Of a stretch of DNA of 64,000 bases, positions 1-13,080 are shown in pieces. A model generated the notes under the pieces. The model had not been told where the DNA came from. It was given only the letters and a program-made list of their open reading frames with translations, and made no database searches. Origin of the DNA: Ophioderma brevispina (lineage: Eukaryota; Echinodermata; Ophiuroidea; Amphilepidida; Ophiodermatidae); the NCBI GenBank assembly GCA_023653785.1, contig JAMKCH010035354.1:1-64000 (forward strand). Reading direction: 5' to 3'. The translations under genes were made by a program, and so were the position numbers. Position 1 is the first letter of the stretch; the number at the start of each line of letters is the position of its first letter.

Positions 1-10
1 ATCCCATTTT

Positions 11-475
11 TGCGTCGTCTGCAAGAGGGCACATATAGATTGCTGTGGGGAAGTGTGTATCTCTCTGTGGTCAAAATGTTAGCCCTAAACATTAAAATGC
101 CACTTACATGTAATGGTCCTTGGGTAGTGCCCCACAGTTACCCATCTCACAAGTGGGGTCAAAGGTCATCTAGAGGTCATGGCCCAAAATGGTCACAATT
201 ATAAAATTGCTTGGTGTATCCTTATGTCGATCAAAGTTTACATGACACTTACAATGGTCTTTTGGGTGGTCTGTCCCACATGTTGGTAACCTCACATGAC
301 CTTGGTGACCTCATGTGACCTTTACAGCCCCAAGAGGTCAGAATTATAAAATTGATTGGTGTATCCACATGTTGATCTATTTATTTTCATGACACTTTAT
401 ACAACAGCCCTTGGGTGGTGTCCCACATGTTGGTGACCTCGTGAACTTTGTCCCCATTCACAAACCGCGACGGCA
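11..475 (-). mobile_element. AGGTCA-repeat element, copy 1 (degenerate)
   Basis: The two ends match, in reverse orientation, the ends of a better preserved copy at 43,384-43,760: GTCGTCTGCAAG near base 13 corresponds to GTCGTCTGCGAAG, and the right end ATTCACAAACCGCGACGGCA corresponds to the start of that copy. Between them lie diverged (A/G)GGTCA-containing phrases. No coding capacity is visible, so the short ORFs here are incidental. The boundaries are approximate. It looks like a non-autonomous element with imperfect terminal inverted repeats, but I cannot assign a superfamily. Confidence 0.6.
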
Positions 476-1195
476 TATGACACATGCGTTCTGTGTTTTT
501 TTATTGAATTATTGTTGAAAATAGCTCCAATTGTACACAGTAATAAACAATTATTATGTACATGGCAGGTTGGCCCAAGCCTAGTGGGAACTTTATTTAC
601 CTCCTTAATTAACTAGATAGATTGTCGATTTTGCTCGTCTACCTCTGTGTTTAATTATTTTCCTAATTTGCTGGTATTGATTGTTTAAACCTACCTCTTT
701 CTCTGTTATATAACTACCTTGGGGTTGGATAAATCTGTGTAACTGTGTAATAATGTACAATGTATCATGTCAATTTTCACTGGAAAAGGCATTAAGAGTA
801 AGGGTTATTTGACCTTTGATGTTTAATGTTATGACACCAGTGTCTTGATTGCCTGCAAGAGATGTTGATATTTTCTATTAACATTTAATCATCTACAATA
901 GTAATTGGACGACGACAACATCTAAACCACGTATGCACAATGAGGTGCTGTCTCGTATTCATCGAAGCCAGATGTGATAGGTCATCTAGGTGGTTAGATT
1001 AGCATCACTAGTATCGTGCACAATGTATTCATCTGTAATTTCATCAACAACATAACTGCTACCGAGTGGGTATATTATCCATTATAGGTATAAAAGCTGT
1101 CACTATATGGCAAATGTTTGGTGTTTCAAGAATATCACAAGTGTATTAAGATGTTTTAGTCATCGGATGTCTGCTGTGTATTTCGTGACCTCCAG
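476..1195. other. No feature seen
   Basis: AT-rich single-copy-looking sequence. I see no exon-like segment, RNA gene or repeat in it. Confidence 0.5.
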
Positions 1196-1870
1196 TTCAC
1201 CAATATTGTCTGCTCAAGTAGGAAGTAATCTTGAGCCTAGTGTTGGTAGTGCCATCTTGAGCCCAGTGTTGGTAGTGTCATCTTGGGCCGTTTGAGGTAG
1301 TGGCCTCTTGAGCTATTGAGTGTGCCCGTTTGAGGGCCAAAAAAAGGGGTGGTAGTGCAATCTTGGCCGTGTTGGAGTGCATCTGGGCATTTGAGGTAGT
1401 GCCATCTTGAGCTATTTGATGGTAGGGTAGTGCCATCTTGAGCTATTTGAGGGTAGTGCCGTCTTGAGCCCAGTGTGGTTAGTGCATCTTGAGCCCAGTG
1501 CTTGGTAGTGTCATAGTGGGCCGTTTGAGGTAGTGCCATCTTGAAAAGCTATTTGAGGTAGCTCCGGTTTTGAGCCAGTGGTGGTAGTGCCATCTGAGGC
1601 CAGTGTTGGTAGTGCCATCTTGAGCCCAGTGTTGGTAGTGCCATCTTGAGCCCAGTGTTGGTAGTGCCATCTTGAGCCCAGTGTTGGTAGTGCCATCTTG
1701 AGCCCAGTGTTGGTAGTGCCATCTTGAGCCCAGTGTTGGTAGTGCCATCTTGAGCCCAGTGTTGGTAGTGCCATCTTGGGCCATTTGAGGTAGAGTTACT
1801 ATCTTGGGCTATTTGAGGTAGAGGTAGTGCCATCTGGGGGCCAAGTAAACTTTAGTAGTGCCATGTTGCA
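1196..1870. repeat. 26-bp minisatellite
   Basis: The core at about 1,603-1,771 has seven near-identical head-to-tail units with a 26-bp period, each containing GTGTTGGTAGTGCCATCTTG followed by AGCCCA. Diverged and partial units extend to both sides. The overlapping minus-strand reading frames with recurring GSRWHYQHW-type peptides are translations of this array and not genes. Confidence 0.95.
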
Positions 1871-2959
1871 ACCAAGACAATATATTGACATTGTTCTTAC
1901 TAAAACCTTGTGGCGGACATACTAAGTACATTGAAAATAGTACCAAAGCTGGAAATTATCCTTATATTAATTGGGAAGAGAACTTTAAAAAGCAATAAAT
2001 AATAGCAATTGTTAGTCATTCCGATGTTTGCAATTGGAAGACCTTATGTCAGCATAATTCGTGTGTCTGTCAGTATGTGTGCAAAATTAGTATAAACCTT
2101 GTGGTTGACAGTGCAGTGATGGATCAAGTTCATACCTTGTATGCTTATTACATTGGGTCAATCAAAGGGTCTATGTGGGGTAACAGATTATAAGGTCAAA
2201 GGTATCACTTGGGGTCATATCTCTCGATTATACATCTTTTGGTTGCAGTGATGGATTAAGTCTATACTTGGTATGCTATATACTTTCCATTGTACAAGGG
2301 GTCTTAATGTAGGCATAACATGGAAAAGTCATATCATTCAAGGGTCTTATGCTCATCGGATGACCTATTTGGGACAGTGTCGCTATTTTTTGAAGTGCCC
2401 CCAATTTTCAAATTTGTAAGATTTTATGCAGTTTTGTTGGTAATTGTCTCTAAACTGTACCCGGGCAGAATGCCCACTAGTACGGATTTTCCGTATTTCG
2501 TACGGAAAATGATGCGAACTAATAAGGACGTACGTTTCCCGGGTAAAAAAATCGGAAAATGGCGCGTTACAAAAAAGACATTAAAGTGTATCAAAAGTCA
2601 GAAAATAAGTAAATACAAGCAATAAAGCTCAGGAAAGAAGGCAATATCTTTCACAAAGTAAATAAAAGCAACATAGATTGAAAATATTTTCAATTGATAA
2701 AGATGTTAAAAGGTTTCCGACATTGTTTTTCTCCCGACTTTCGGATGGTTCACCCATGAATATTTGATTTAACCATTTAACTGATGTATGCTAAATGTCT
2801 TCTGCAGGTTTAACCATTTAACTTTAAATGGTGCAAAGGGATAGACTTAACAAACAAGGAATTGTATTAGTAGTGTGGTTTTAAACGTTCAAAGTTTTAA
2901 AAATTATTATTTTTATTATTTTTGTTGCATTTAAAAAAAATTCTTTTAGGGACTTAGTT
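1871..2959. other. Non-coding stretch containing a hairpin
   Basis: AT-rich sequence without a convincing exon. The 101-codon frame starting at 2,320 has no recognisable motif and ends in lysine-rich low-complexity sequence, so I do not call it. The one structured spot is the hairpin listed separately. Confidence 0.5.
2486..2510. other. Perfect 10-bp hairpin
   Basis: ATTTTCCGTA at 2,486-2,495 pairs perfectly with TACGGAAAAT at 2,501-2,510 around a five-base loop TTTCG. A CCCGGG hexamer lies on each side (about 2,460 and 2,538). The role is unknown; it may be the core of a small fold-back element. Confidence 0.6.
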
Positions 2960-3575
2960 CCCAATGACAGTTCCTTAAAGGGGCCGTCAGACGGCGGAGC
3001 TCTGTCCATTTTTTCTGGAAAAGCTGATTTTAAAGGCTCTATCTCATGATTGCGTATATGTGCATAGGTACGCTAGTTTTCAAGTTTATGAGCCTTTGAA
3101 AGTTAGACTTAGTTTGACTTTAAGTTTGACTTGTTCATTTGTAATGTGAGATCTAAACATATTATCCATATGGACTGTGTCATACTGACAGTTCCTTAAA
3201 TGGGGACTTTCAGAGAACACACTCTATCATTTTTTTATTTTCGGAACGGAGTAATTTAAAGAGCTCTCTCATGAGGCAGTTTGCAGTTGGATGATGATGC
3301 TCAGTTAAGTTATGATCCTTTAAAATTTAGACTTTTAAACTTTCATCTTTTTGATGGATATATTTAAAAACATTCTCAATATGGACTTAGTTTCTACTGA
3401 CAGTTCATTCTTAAATGGGGCTGTCGGCCGGCGGAGCTATAGCTTTGTCCATTTTTTCTGGAAAAGCTATTTTAAGACTCTATCTCATGATGCAGTTAAT
3501 GTACATAGGTAGCTTAGTTTCAAGTTACGAGCCTTTAAAGTTTAGACTTTTACATTTAAAATTTCATGTCATTTA
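2960..3575 (+). repeat. Three tandem copies of a ~220-bp unit
   Basis: Units begin at about 2,964, 3,187 and 3,401 with TGACAGTTC plus a TTAAA-GGGG phrase, and continue through a shared CTATCTCATGA-like block to a block with GAGCCTTT and TTAGACTTT. Copies 1 and 3 are closest to each other and copy 2 is more diverged. No coding potential is seen. Confidence 0.8.
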
Positions 3576-6500
3576 AAAAAAAAAAACATTGTGGTGGCAA
3601 ATTAGCCTTTTCACATGCAAACTTTGAACTATTGACTTATATTCAGACTGTAGAGCAAACTTGGGGCAAAAAATTTACAAATTGAAGAATACTGATTTGG
3701 GTCACAAATACTTGATTTTTGGTCTCTGGAATACTTAAAGCGTAGTCCAAGGTGGCATGTTGCAGTGGATGGTTAATGCTCAAAAGTGGCTGCGTTTTAT
3801 AAAAGAAGGGATTTGTTTGTAATGTAGTGAAGATTACAACTTAAAAAAAGAAAAAACCTAAAAAATTAAAAATATTGTAATTTTAAAAATTCTTAGCGAC
3901 CAATGAGAAGCTCACAAGCTTTACTTTCACAGGTATAGTTTACTAGCCAAAAATCTAATTTTAAAAAAAAATGGGGAATGCCCTAAAAAAAAACTGCTGC
4001 TGTTGCTTTAAGAATATTAATTTTTTTGCTAATACTCATAAATCTGTATATAAAGAAGTGGTTAACGTCGTTGATACTTTGCAGGATATAAACGTTACAA
4101 GTATAGGTGCAAAGACACATGCTGATGTATGCTCAAAATGGAAAGTGAGATCTGAAAACTCAATTCATAGGGTTTGTGTGTGAATTACTCTGGGAAAAAT
4201 ATGTGGATTCTAACCTAGAATTGCCCAAAATATATTTAGCATGTTTTTGCAATTAAAATGGGAGGTTATATATTAGTGATATTTCTGGTTTATTAAAACA
4301 ATTGTAAGTCCAATTCTAGTTACTGAGTCAAGTACGACTGTGGGACCTTGTAATCAGTCCATTGTATATAAGTGTACGCCCAATGTTACGACGTTGTCAA
4401 TTTTGACAAAATATTCCACCTGAATTTGAGTTATAAAAGAGACCGTGAATTCTAGCCAATGAATAGTGGATAAAATGAAAGTGTAAGTAAAAATTAGTAT
4501 AATTGCCCCCAAATGATGTTACTGTTTTTTTTTAACTGGTTAAGTTGTTTTTTTAAAATGCAATGTTAAATACAAGCAATGGGTCATTCCAGTGCAGTTC
4601 AAGGGGGGGGGGGTCCATTCTTTATGGGCTACATTCTTTAATTCAATTTGTAGGTACAGGTCATGGAGCTTAGAGGTTGTAAACAAATTTTCCGTGTGTT
4701 GCCACATTTACTGCTATTCAAAGTTTTGTGTCCGTGACTGAAAAACAGCATTTAAATATGATGGCCTGGGCATTTTTTTAAATGGATTTAAGGTCTTTCA
4801 ATTGCATGTGGTTGTATTTTGTTCAGCAGTTCATCACGTATGATTCAAAACATCCCCTAAAAATTTCTACATAAGTTTTAATAAGTTCTTACATAAGGTT
4901 TCAATTCAGCAACTTTGAAACTGCCTAGGTGTATGCTTATCTTTGTTAAGGTCCAATTTTAGTGTCTTTGTGGCGGGGCAATCATTTGACGGTATACTAT
5001 AATTGTGAATTTTTTTTTACAAAAATGGCCAAGATGAAGGACAACGCTACCACTTGGGCCACGTGGGAGGTCCAGTATCTGGATCTACACAAGCCCGTGG
5101 GATCAGCACTCAGCTGAATACATCTGACACCCACCAAAGCATCGCCATGAATTGTTGATAGGCAAAGACACCAACCACCACTTCAATAACCATGCAAGAG
5201 TTTAAGATGAAAATTTCAATGGCTATGTCCCCTACAAAATTATCCAAATTACTTTTTGGAAGCAATTACTATGGCGAATTTGAATCCCTTAATCGGAACT
5301 AAAGTTGTAATCATTTCTTTCCCTGATTTAGTTAACAGGTGGGTAAACAGCAGGAAATTTCAATGTCTTGTGAAATGAAAGAGAGTGGGCTTGCTGTTAT
5401 GCACACAATTTCAAAATGCAGGTTCATTCACACTGTACGAAATTCCACTACGTGGTTTGCGGACTCCTCTCCAAGTTTCAACTGCTAAATGAATGGGAGG
5501 AAAAATCTGTTATGTATGGTGGCATGCCTGTTGTGAATTGGCATGGAATGATCTAATATGTGATATTGAGGACCACCCACATAAGTAACTCAATTTAACT
5601 GAGTAAATTTGAGTTAAAAGGTTTATATGCATTTTTTTTGTATAGGTTTTGTGTTATCATTGACAATGGCCACATTTAAAGCATGTTTATGGGATATAAA
5701 GTAGAAGTAAATAAATAACCCTTCCAGCCTTGGACTTAACATTTAAAAGTAAGGAAAAAAGGTTTTGGGGCCAATTTGGACATTTCTTTTACTTAACCTT
5801 TCTTGACAGAATAAAACTTTTGGCTTCTTTGCACCATATGTAGTGTCATAGGTTAGCAGGTATCCTCTATAAGCAGCAATGTATACAGCAAACTTTAAAT
5901 AACTGTGGAGGGTAAACGTGGGGCAGTGCGTACAAATGGTGTGGAAATGGGATGATTCCTACTAACCGATGCATTGTAAATAAAACTGGGGTAATTTGAA
6001 CTTGGTGGTAATCTTGTCAGAGGAATTCTGGGATATCATGGAGGGATACTTGCTCATACAATGTTCATTTTTAATCTGATAACAAAATTATCACTCTAAG
6101 GTGGTTTGTTACACAACTCGTCTGGTTCGCATTGAGCAGCCTAAAACTGTGCCACCTTACGGTGTATTCACAAATACGCAAAAAATGTTATTTTGATGGA
6201 ACTATTATAGAAAAGAAGGACCCACTTTTACCAAAGGCCATATCTGCTCAAATTTGGTTTTTTGAATCAATCTGGCTATTGTAGTAAAAAGGATGTATTT
6301 AATTTGGGTGGGTCTGAGACAACATGGCTCTGCATGAAAAGGTGGAAGAATAAAACAGCCAGTGGGACCTATTAAGCAATACAATTCAGACGTTATAACG
6401 GTTGTCACTGGTTGAATATTTAAAGTCCACCGAGTGGTTTTAATGTTGTATAATGGTGGATGGATATTCGACGTTTAAACCAACATATAATGCCAATAAA

Positions 6501-7357
6501 AATGTTCATATCCAACTACAACTAAGTGGACAACCACTGTACATCTGATCAACCAATGTCATTTCTACTGACACACTGTTAGGGTGCAATCACTGCCAAC
6601 AAAAAATGCAGTGCGGGGCAATTTTTTGAAAACTGAAGCAGTGTGGCATATCATTGACCATGTGGAGTTAGTTACTCCTTTAATACAGAAGGTTAAACAG
6701 CCAATTTTTGCCAGCATAATTTATGTAAAGTTATTGAAAAGCAAAAGGTAGCACATGTTTTTCAGTTCTCTGTAGGGTGGACTTGGATGCACTGACCTTG
6801 GGCAATTGCGCCCCGTGCTGTCTAAAATAGTTATGTAATCTACAATCTTGTTCATACTGTTGGAACATTCTGTGCAGATTTGGTTCCAGTCCCCTCAATT
6901 CAGTGTTGCATAAGCACGATACACTCGGTCCCGTGACAATATTTAAACACGACCTGGGAGGGATGGGGAAGAAGTTAGTGACAATGGACTCAAGCCCTAA
7001 ATCCCTTCATAGATGCCAATATTAACAAGTCTGAACTTATGAAAACAATGATAGTAGTATAAATTAGTTTGTGTGCACAGATGATGCAGAGGGTGGAAAG
7101 GCACAGTTTTCATGCGCAAACATTTCCTTCACCATTGCATGTGTAAAGGTGGAGGAAAGTCTCCTGTTATGCTTTGCCTCAAACATTTAGTTGCAAGGGA
7201 CCATAGTGTTAAATTGTTGAGGGATTTTAGATTTGTGAAAGTTGTATTCATAAATGGGCCCAAAATATAAAGCATTGTCTAGGCTATTTCTGAAAACATT
7301 GAGCTTTTCAAAGATATATTTTGCACTTCTCACAGAAGGCAAAGGCCAAATACTAGA
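3576..7357. other. Long AT-rich stretch with no gene recognised
   Basis: Nearly 3.8 kb of AT-rich sequence with homopolymer runs (G-run near 4,603, many A and T runs). The small frames at 3,971-4,183 and 6,205-6,408 have no family signature or splice context. A short palindromic patch built on AACTCAATTTAACTGAGT lies near 5,587. Confidence 0.5.
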
Positions 7358-7820
7358 CAGGGGGTCCAACCTTTTGACGCAGGGGCCGCATTGGTTGCAG
7401 CATGAACTATGTGGGCCGCGGCAAGTTATGGGGGGCTCAAGTTGGGTTTATGACGTGCCTACGAGAGTCGGGAAGTGGGACCCATATCTATACCTAAAAG
7501 GCTAAAAAGGGAACCCATAGCTACACAGAAATGCACATTTTAGCCAAATGTTTAACACAAATTTTTTGCACTTTTGCCAAAATACAATGCTGAACGCATT
7601 TTAGAAAATTTGGAAAATTTTGGCTTCAGGTTGAGAAAACGAACTTAATTTTGAAAAACATGTTTGTTTCAGATGAGGAAATTGAAACTAATTAAATGAC
7701 CATCTTTTTTTTAACTTTAATTGACTAATTCAAATGGAATTTTATTTTTTTCTGGGAAGTACCTCGCTGGCCGCATGTGAGCTCTTGGCGGGCCCGCTGG
7801 CTGCAGGTTGGACACCCCTG
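7358..7820. mobile_element. hAT-type MITE
   Basis: The left end CAGGGGGTCCAACCT and the right end AGGTTGGACACCCCTG are terminal inverted repeats of hAT type (CAGGGGT..CCAACC). Flanks are TACTAGA (7,351-7,357) and TACTAGT (7,821-7,827), a near-perfect target duplication allowing one indel for the usual 8 bp. At 463 bp it has no transposase. Part of the interior, about 7,450-7,680, resembles a repeat at about 34,400-34,700 (phrases on gacgtgcct and gaagtgggacc), so it is either nested or shares an ancestor with that repeat. Confidence 0.8.
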
Positions 7821-9440
7821 TACTAGTACATGTATGTATTTTCAGACTTTTGTCCAATATTGCAAATTTGTATTCAGGTATTTTGCCTTCGCAAAAGAAC
7901 CCACTCCACTGCCATCCCTAACGAGAGGAAACTAGTCAAATGAAAGGGAAAAGAACAGGTTTGTAGAGTTTTTTTTGGGGGGGCTTAACATTCAGTGCAC
8001 GTATAAGATGAACACACTATGGGCTTCAGTTATATTACTTGGTTACAGAACTTATCTTGATTTTAATTTGAAGGTATGTCCCTTCCTGATAAAGATTGGG
8101 ACTTGATCAAAGCCAGAGAAGTGTTTTGACACCAATCCCACTACGGGATCAAAGACCAGAGGGTTTTGTGTTGAAACCAATCCCATCACTGTACTTGGGG
8201 GATTTGTGGTCAAGACTTAAGAACAAAATATCACAGACATTTCCTGAGCCCGCTTACCAAGTAACTATGCAAGTGCGCGTCAAAATGAGTGTAAAAGTCG
8301 GAGTGTTAGAGAATTTTTGTGGATCACATGACCTTATTGAGGGAAATTTCCCAAAACCGGTTGCATTGTGGGGACTCAAAAACACCCTCGTTCAAGGCTT
8401 AGAAGTTACTTAAAAATGGTACTTGCTATGCAACAATTTCCCTTATTAAAATTGATCCTGGTGAGAAAGGTTTAATTGTAATTGGTGCCATATGTTTATG
8501 TCCAATGGCAGTTAGGCTTTTTGAATTATGGTGCACACAATAGAAGGTCTATGCTGCAGACAGGGGTAAAACCAGTAGGTGCTCTATATGGCATTGCCGC
8601 ATTCGTGGCTAGTCCCTCTGCCATGACTTCTAAAGCCTAATAGAGGCGTAAAACGGAGCATTTTAGTGTCGTAAAAGTATTGCAGCTTGTGCCTTGTTTT
8701 GCTGGTCATTAAACAATTGTTTAAAAACAAAAATTCTAATTCTAATTGGATCTGTTGTCTTGTGCCATATCTGGGATTTGGGATTTTTTATTCCTCCGTG
8801 CTCTTTAGCAAAAGGGGATTTGTTGTCGGTCTGTCTCCGCATGTACCATCAGACCCCTGACCCAATCTACAGGACCTTAAATACTACCGCATATTTGCAC
8901 CAACACGGGTTTCTACGTCAAAGGTCCTTTGTGTAATTCAGACTTGTTATTCCAATGAAAACCCGGTGCTCTGTTATGCGAATGATCAGTCTAGTGTGTA
9001 TTTTGGGGTCAAGGTCATAAGGATCAAAAACATTGTGTGTAAAAATAAAATAAGCTCAATGCTCAATTGGGAAAAGTTATATTTTGTAGACCTCAATAAG
9101 ATGAAATGTGTTAATGGCGAGGTCTTCACAGGATCCATATAAGGGGTTAAAGATCAAAATTTTGAGATATTTGGCTCTTTAAAGGCACTAAAGTTGTGAG
9201 TAATGATGGTATGACATTCGATCGGTCACATGGTGCTGTATGATGTGAGTACGCTCTGACAACCTATTTGCAGTAATTGGGACTTCTCTATGAAAACATC
9301 TTCCAGTTTGTGTTATCTTGGGAGATTATGCGTGTCCATTGTAAAAATTTTAACCTGAAAAGAAATCACTTTGCTACCCAATCAGTAGCAGCATTCTCTA
9401 TCTTGTACAGAGGAAAGACAAGTCGCCATGTTGGGTCAGT
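7821..9440. other. Non-coding stretch with a short dispersed-repeat fragment
   Basis: No exon is recognised. About 8,325-8,405 (TCACATGACCTTATTGAGG and following) is a diverged copy of the repeat also present at about 31,905-32,110 and 35,700-35,890. The 105-codon frame at 8,096-8,413 runs into this repeat and is therefore not called as a gene. Confidence 0.5.
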
Positions 9441-11066
9441 GTAAAAAAAAAATTGTCGAATTTTCAAAACCTTGTTTTTATCCCCCTGGCTTGAAAAGCA
9501 GAAGCGAGGCAGCGTCCAACACCAATCTGTGAACGCGAAACATGAGACCCATTAAGGGTTATGGTGATTGTACCTGGGTGGGTGGGATCGGATGCCATGC
9601 CTCATCTGATTAGATTTTGGGCATGGCATATGCTGATTAGGTACCTTAATTTGCAATAATTAATGAGTTAATTTGGGGGTCGGTAATTTTAAACCAAAAA
9701 AGCTTGTGAACAAACCTAATCTGAAGATCCCTAAGTCCGATTTGGATGATGAAATGGTGGAGGGTGGGGGAATCAGTATCTCACGGCGATGGTTTTAGGT
9801 GGTTTGTCCGGGTTTAAGGGGGTTGTCCGGGTTTAAGGGGGGCGGGTCCGGGTTAAAGGGGGTTTGTCCAGCTTTAAGGGGGTTGTTGGGGTTTTAAGGG
9901 GGGGGATTGTTGGGGGTTTAAGGGGATTGTGGGGTTTAAGGTGGGTTCGTCCGGGTTTTGTTTGTTTTAAAGGGGGTTGTCCGGGTTTAAGGGGACGGGT
10001 CCGGGGTTTAAGGTGCGTTGTCCATGTTTAAGGGGGGATGTCCGGGTTTAAAGGGGTTGTCCGGGCTTAAGGGGGCTTGTTGTGGTTTCAGTGGGTTTGC
10101 ATAGTTTAAGGGGGGTTGTCCAGGTTAAGGGGGTTGTGGGGTTTAAGGGGTTTTGTGGCACATAATGTTGGCTTTAATGGGGGGTTGTCCGGGTGTAAAG
10201 GGGTTGTCCAAGCTTTAAGGGGGTTGGTTGTGGAGTTTTGTTAAGGGGAGGATTGTGTGGGGTTTGAAGGTGGGTTGTCCGGGGTTTAAAGGGGGTTGTC
10301 GGGGTTGTGTTAAGGGGTTGTCTGGACTTAAGGGGGATGTTGGGGTTTTATTTAAGGGGGGGGTCTGTTCTGGGCTTAAGGGGGCTGGTTGTGGTTGTTT
10401 AAGGTGGGTTGCACGAGTTTTAAAGTGTTTTAAGGGGATTTTGGCGTTTAAGGGTTTTGGGGCCACATCATACGCATATGCATGCGGCAGGACGTTGCAC
10501 ATGGGTGGTCCGGGGGTTTAAGGGGGGTGGTTGTCTGGGCGTAAGGGGGATGGTTGGGGTTAAGGTGGGTTTAAGGTGGGTTGTCTGGTGTTTTTAAGAG
10601 GGGGGTATGTCCGGGTTTTTTAAGGGGGGGTGTCTGGGCGTCTTAAGGTGGGTGGCACGAGTTAAAGGGGGGTTGTCCAGGGTTTTAAGGGGATTTTGGG
10701 TTTAAGGGGGGTTGGGTTAGTGGCAATATATATTTTGTTATGCAAAGAGCCCATATTTGTTTACTCTCATAACACTTTACTCTCTTCGGATGGCCCTTGT
10801 TTTCAACACGCTAGCCATAAACCCAGCAATCTATCCAAAATAAATTGACCCACCTCCCCTCAACAGAATAGGTTTGTAACAACGGAGGAAAATGGGGATT
10901 AAGGGCAGAATGGGGGTAACTTTAGAAACAAACTGTAAAAAAATAAGAAAAACTCCACAAGGGTAATGACTTGCAGTGAGTATTAAAAATTGGTTAAACC
11001 GCTCCCGACAGGGTGTGATTAGCGGTTCGATAACAGCGAAGTGTATTTTTCAAATTGCAATACCCA
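9441..11066 (-). mobile_element. Composite element with internal G-rich minisatellite, copy 1
   Basis: This segment is the reverse complement, with divergence, of 57,441-59,526. Both have a unique arm containing phrases such as CTAATCAGATGAAG, GGTACCTAATT and GTCCGATCCCACCCACC (given in the 59-kb orientation), then a roughly 19-bp minisatellite, then a second arm with CAACACGCTA and GGGCAGAAT phrases (10.8-kb orientation). A short inverted motif AATCCCCCTGGC lies at or near both ends. No open frame survives, so I infer a non-autonomous transposon. The exact termini are uncertain. Confidence 0.75.
9785..10715 (+). repeat. G-rich ~19-bp minisatellite inside composite element
   Basis: Dozens of imperfect units of the form GGTTTAAGGGGGTTGTCCG occur here, with many length variants. 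The plus strand has dense G runs and is predicted to form G-quadruplexes. The reverse complement of the same unit fills 57,775-58,890 and 60,524-60,850. The apparent frames at 10,215-10,521 on both strands are translations of the array. Confidence 0.95.
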
Positions 11067-11500
11067 GGGCCTTGAGTTATTTTGATGAGCTATACAGTGC
11101 CATTATCTTTGGCGTCAAAGGTCATCCTGGGGTTACAGTAGTATTTTCATTCATGTACCATTACCTGCCATGATAATACTGAATTTGACACCATGAAAAT
11201 GCAATTCTTGCCACCAAAATCATAGTCAGTGCAAGTAGTCTTCTGTTGTGTTCAAACATATACAGTCCCAGCACGAGTCATGGGTCAAAAATATTATTAG
11301 ACCTCATTGATATGATACATAAACATATGGGTGACTTGCGTTTTGGGGTCCGAGGCAAAAATGCTGTAGTTTATTTGGGTTGCCCACTGTTTACAGGGCC
11401 TGAGGTAGGGTTTGAAAACGTTGACTGAGAAATACCAGCAAACTGGGTACAGAGCGGAAAGCTCAGTTGATTTCAAGAAGACGGGGACCCAAAGGAAAGT
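11067..11500. other. No feature seen
   Basis: The spacer between the composite element and the LINE remnant. I see no gene, RNA or repeat in it. Confidence 0.45.
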
Positions 11501-11991
11501 TCATGTTTTAGCTGGGGGGGAAACAAGACCGAGATTGAGTTTGTGTTAGTGAGGCAAGAGGAAGAGAAAATTTGAATGTTTAAGGTGATTCCAGGATAAT
11601 TGCAGATATGAATAAGAGGAAGTAGCGCAAGGAGGGACAGTCGGAAGCTAAAGATAGACCAAGGAAATTTCGCGACTAGAAGTTGGGAAGCTTGTGGGGA
11701 TATTTAAAAGATACTTTAAAGAAGGGTGTTCCAGGCCAGGTGATGAAGTGTTTGTGGGGACAACTGGGTGGTGGAAATGCAAGAGGTGAAGGAGGCGATA
11801 TGAGGTAAGGATGCATATAAGGGAAAAAAAAAAAATGGAACGGATAGATAAAGGAGGTATTGAGGTTGAGGCTGAAAAGCCGAAAAAAAATCGAAAAAAT
11901 GGTGGCCAAGCTTGGAAGGGGCTGAGAGAGTTGAGAGAATCCAAAACAATGGGTCTATAATGAGGGTGGACAATCAGAAAGACCCCCGTAA

Positions 11992-12213
11992 ATAAGCACG
12001 AAAGAAATATAATAGAATTTCTTTAATTCTTCTGTGTTTACTAAAGGTATAAGTGTGCTAACAGTACCAGATATGAGCGTTATGAGATGTTTACATTTTG
12101 AGTTAATGAAATACATTTGCTTCGTAGTAGAAATATTAAACATTCACATTTTAAAGCATAAGAGTATTACAGCAGAATAAAGAAATTCTTTAATATTTCC
12201 TTTCAGTGCGAGT
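11992..12213. mobile_element. MITE nested in the LINE remnant
   Basis: The left arm from about 11,994 (GCACGAAAGAAATATAATAG, then AATTTCTTTAATTCTTCTGT) is mirrored by the right arm ending at about 12,210, whose reverse complement begins GCACTGAAAGGAAATATTAA. The inverted repeats are about 48 bp and imperfect. AT-rich composition contrasts with the purine-rich LINE on both sides, marking an insertion. No target duplication was resolved. Confidence 0.7.
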
Positions 12214-13080
12214 AGTCCTTTGATTGTCAACCGATAAGATAGTGAAGGCAAGGAAAAAGGATGGAAGATGTAGAGAGAAGTGTAGAATAGTAGAAAGTTT
12301 ACTTTAAGTGAGGAAAGTAGAGGTAGTCTGGAAAGAATCATGAATGAGTGGGTTCAGAAGGTTGAGGCTGATGTGTGGAGGCAATCGGAGAAATGAAAAA
12401 AGGTAATAAGGGCGGCATGGACCCCGGAGGCAAGTGTGGGATGTAAAAATCGACTGGAGAGATAGGGATTGGTGTGATGCCGGAGGAGGGGGCAGTGAGT
12501 GTGGTAGTTCCAATTTTAAAAGGGAATGGCAATGAATGGTGGTGTAAAGTTGTTGGAGCATGCAATGAAAAATTGTGGAGAGTTTCTAGAGATAGGATCG
12601 CGAAAGCGAAGATAGTGGAAGTGGATTTGATGCAGGTTATTTCGAGCTGAAAAGAATAAGAGGTATGTGTTTTGTAGGACTTGGAGTGGGCAATGAGGAA
12701 GATAGGGATACCAGAAGGAGGCAAGAAAGAGTTAGAGTGGGGTTTGAAGTGAACTGTACTTTCGCTATTGATATTTGCAGTCACAGAGGGTTTTTGCAAA
12801 AGGAGGTTGAGGAGTGAGATGTGGTTACTGTTGACTGTTTAATTGTGTTAGACAATGAAGGATCGAGGGAGGCTTTTGAGAGCGAGTCGGAAGGTAAAAC
12901 CGTGGGAAGGAAGACAAGTTGGTGAATGGGATGGAGGTGGTAGTGAGTTAAGGTTTAGACCCAGTGGGTGTGTGTGGGAAGAGGGTAAACGCAAATCCGT
13001 GTGGTTGTGTGGGAAATGGATCCAATGGAGATGCACAAAGATGAAGAGAATGACCCCAAGTTGGGTAAGAGATGTGGGAA

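Noticed and set aside
1237..1833. Four overlapping minus-strand frames of about 90-100 codons
   Set aside because: They are translations of the 26-bp minisatellite; since 26 is not a multiple of 3, all frames cycle through the same peptides.
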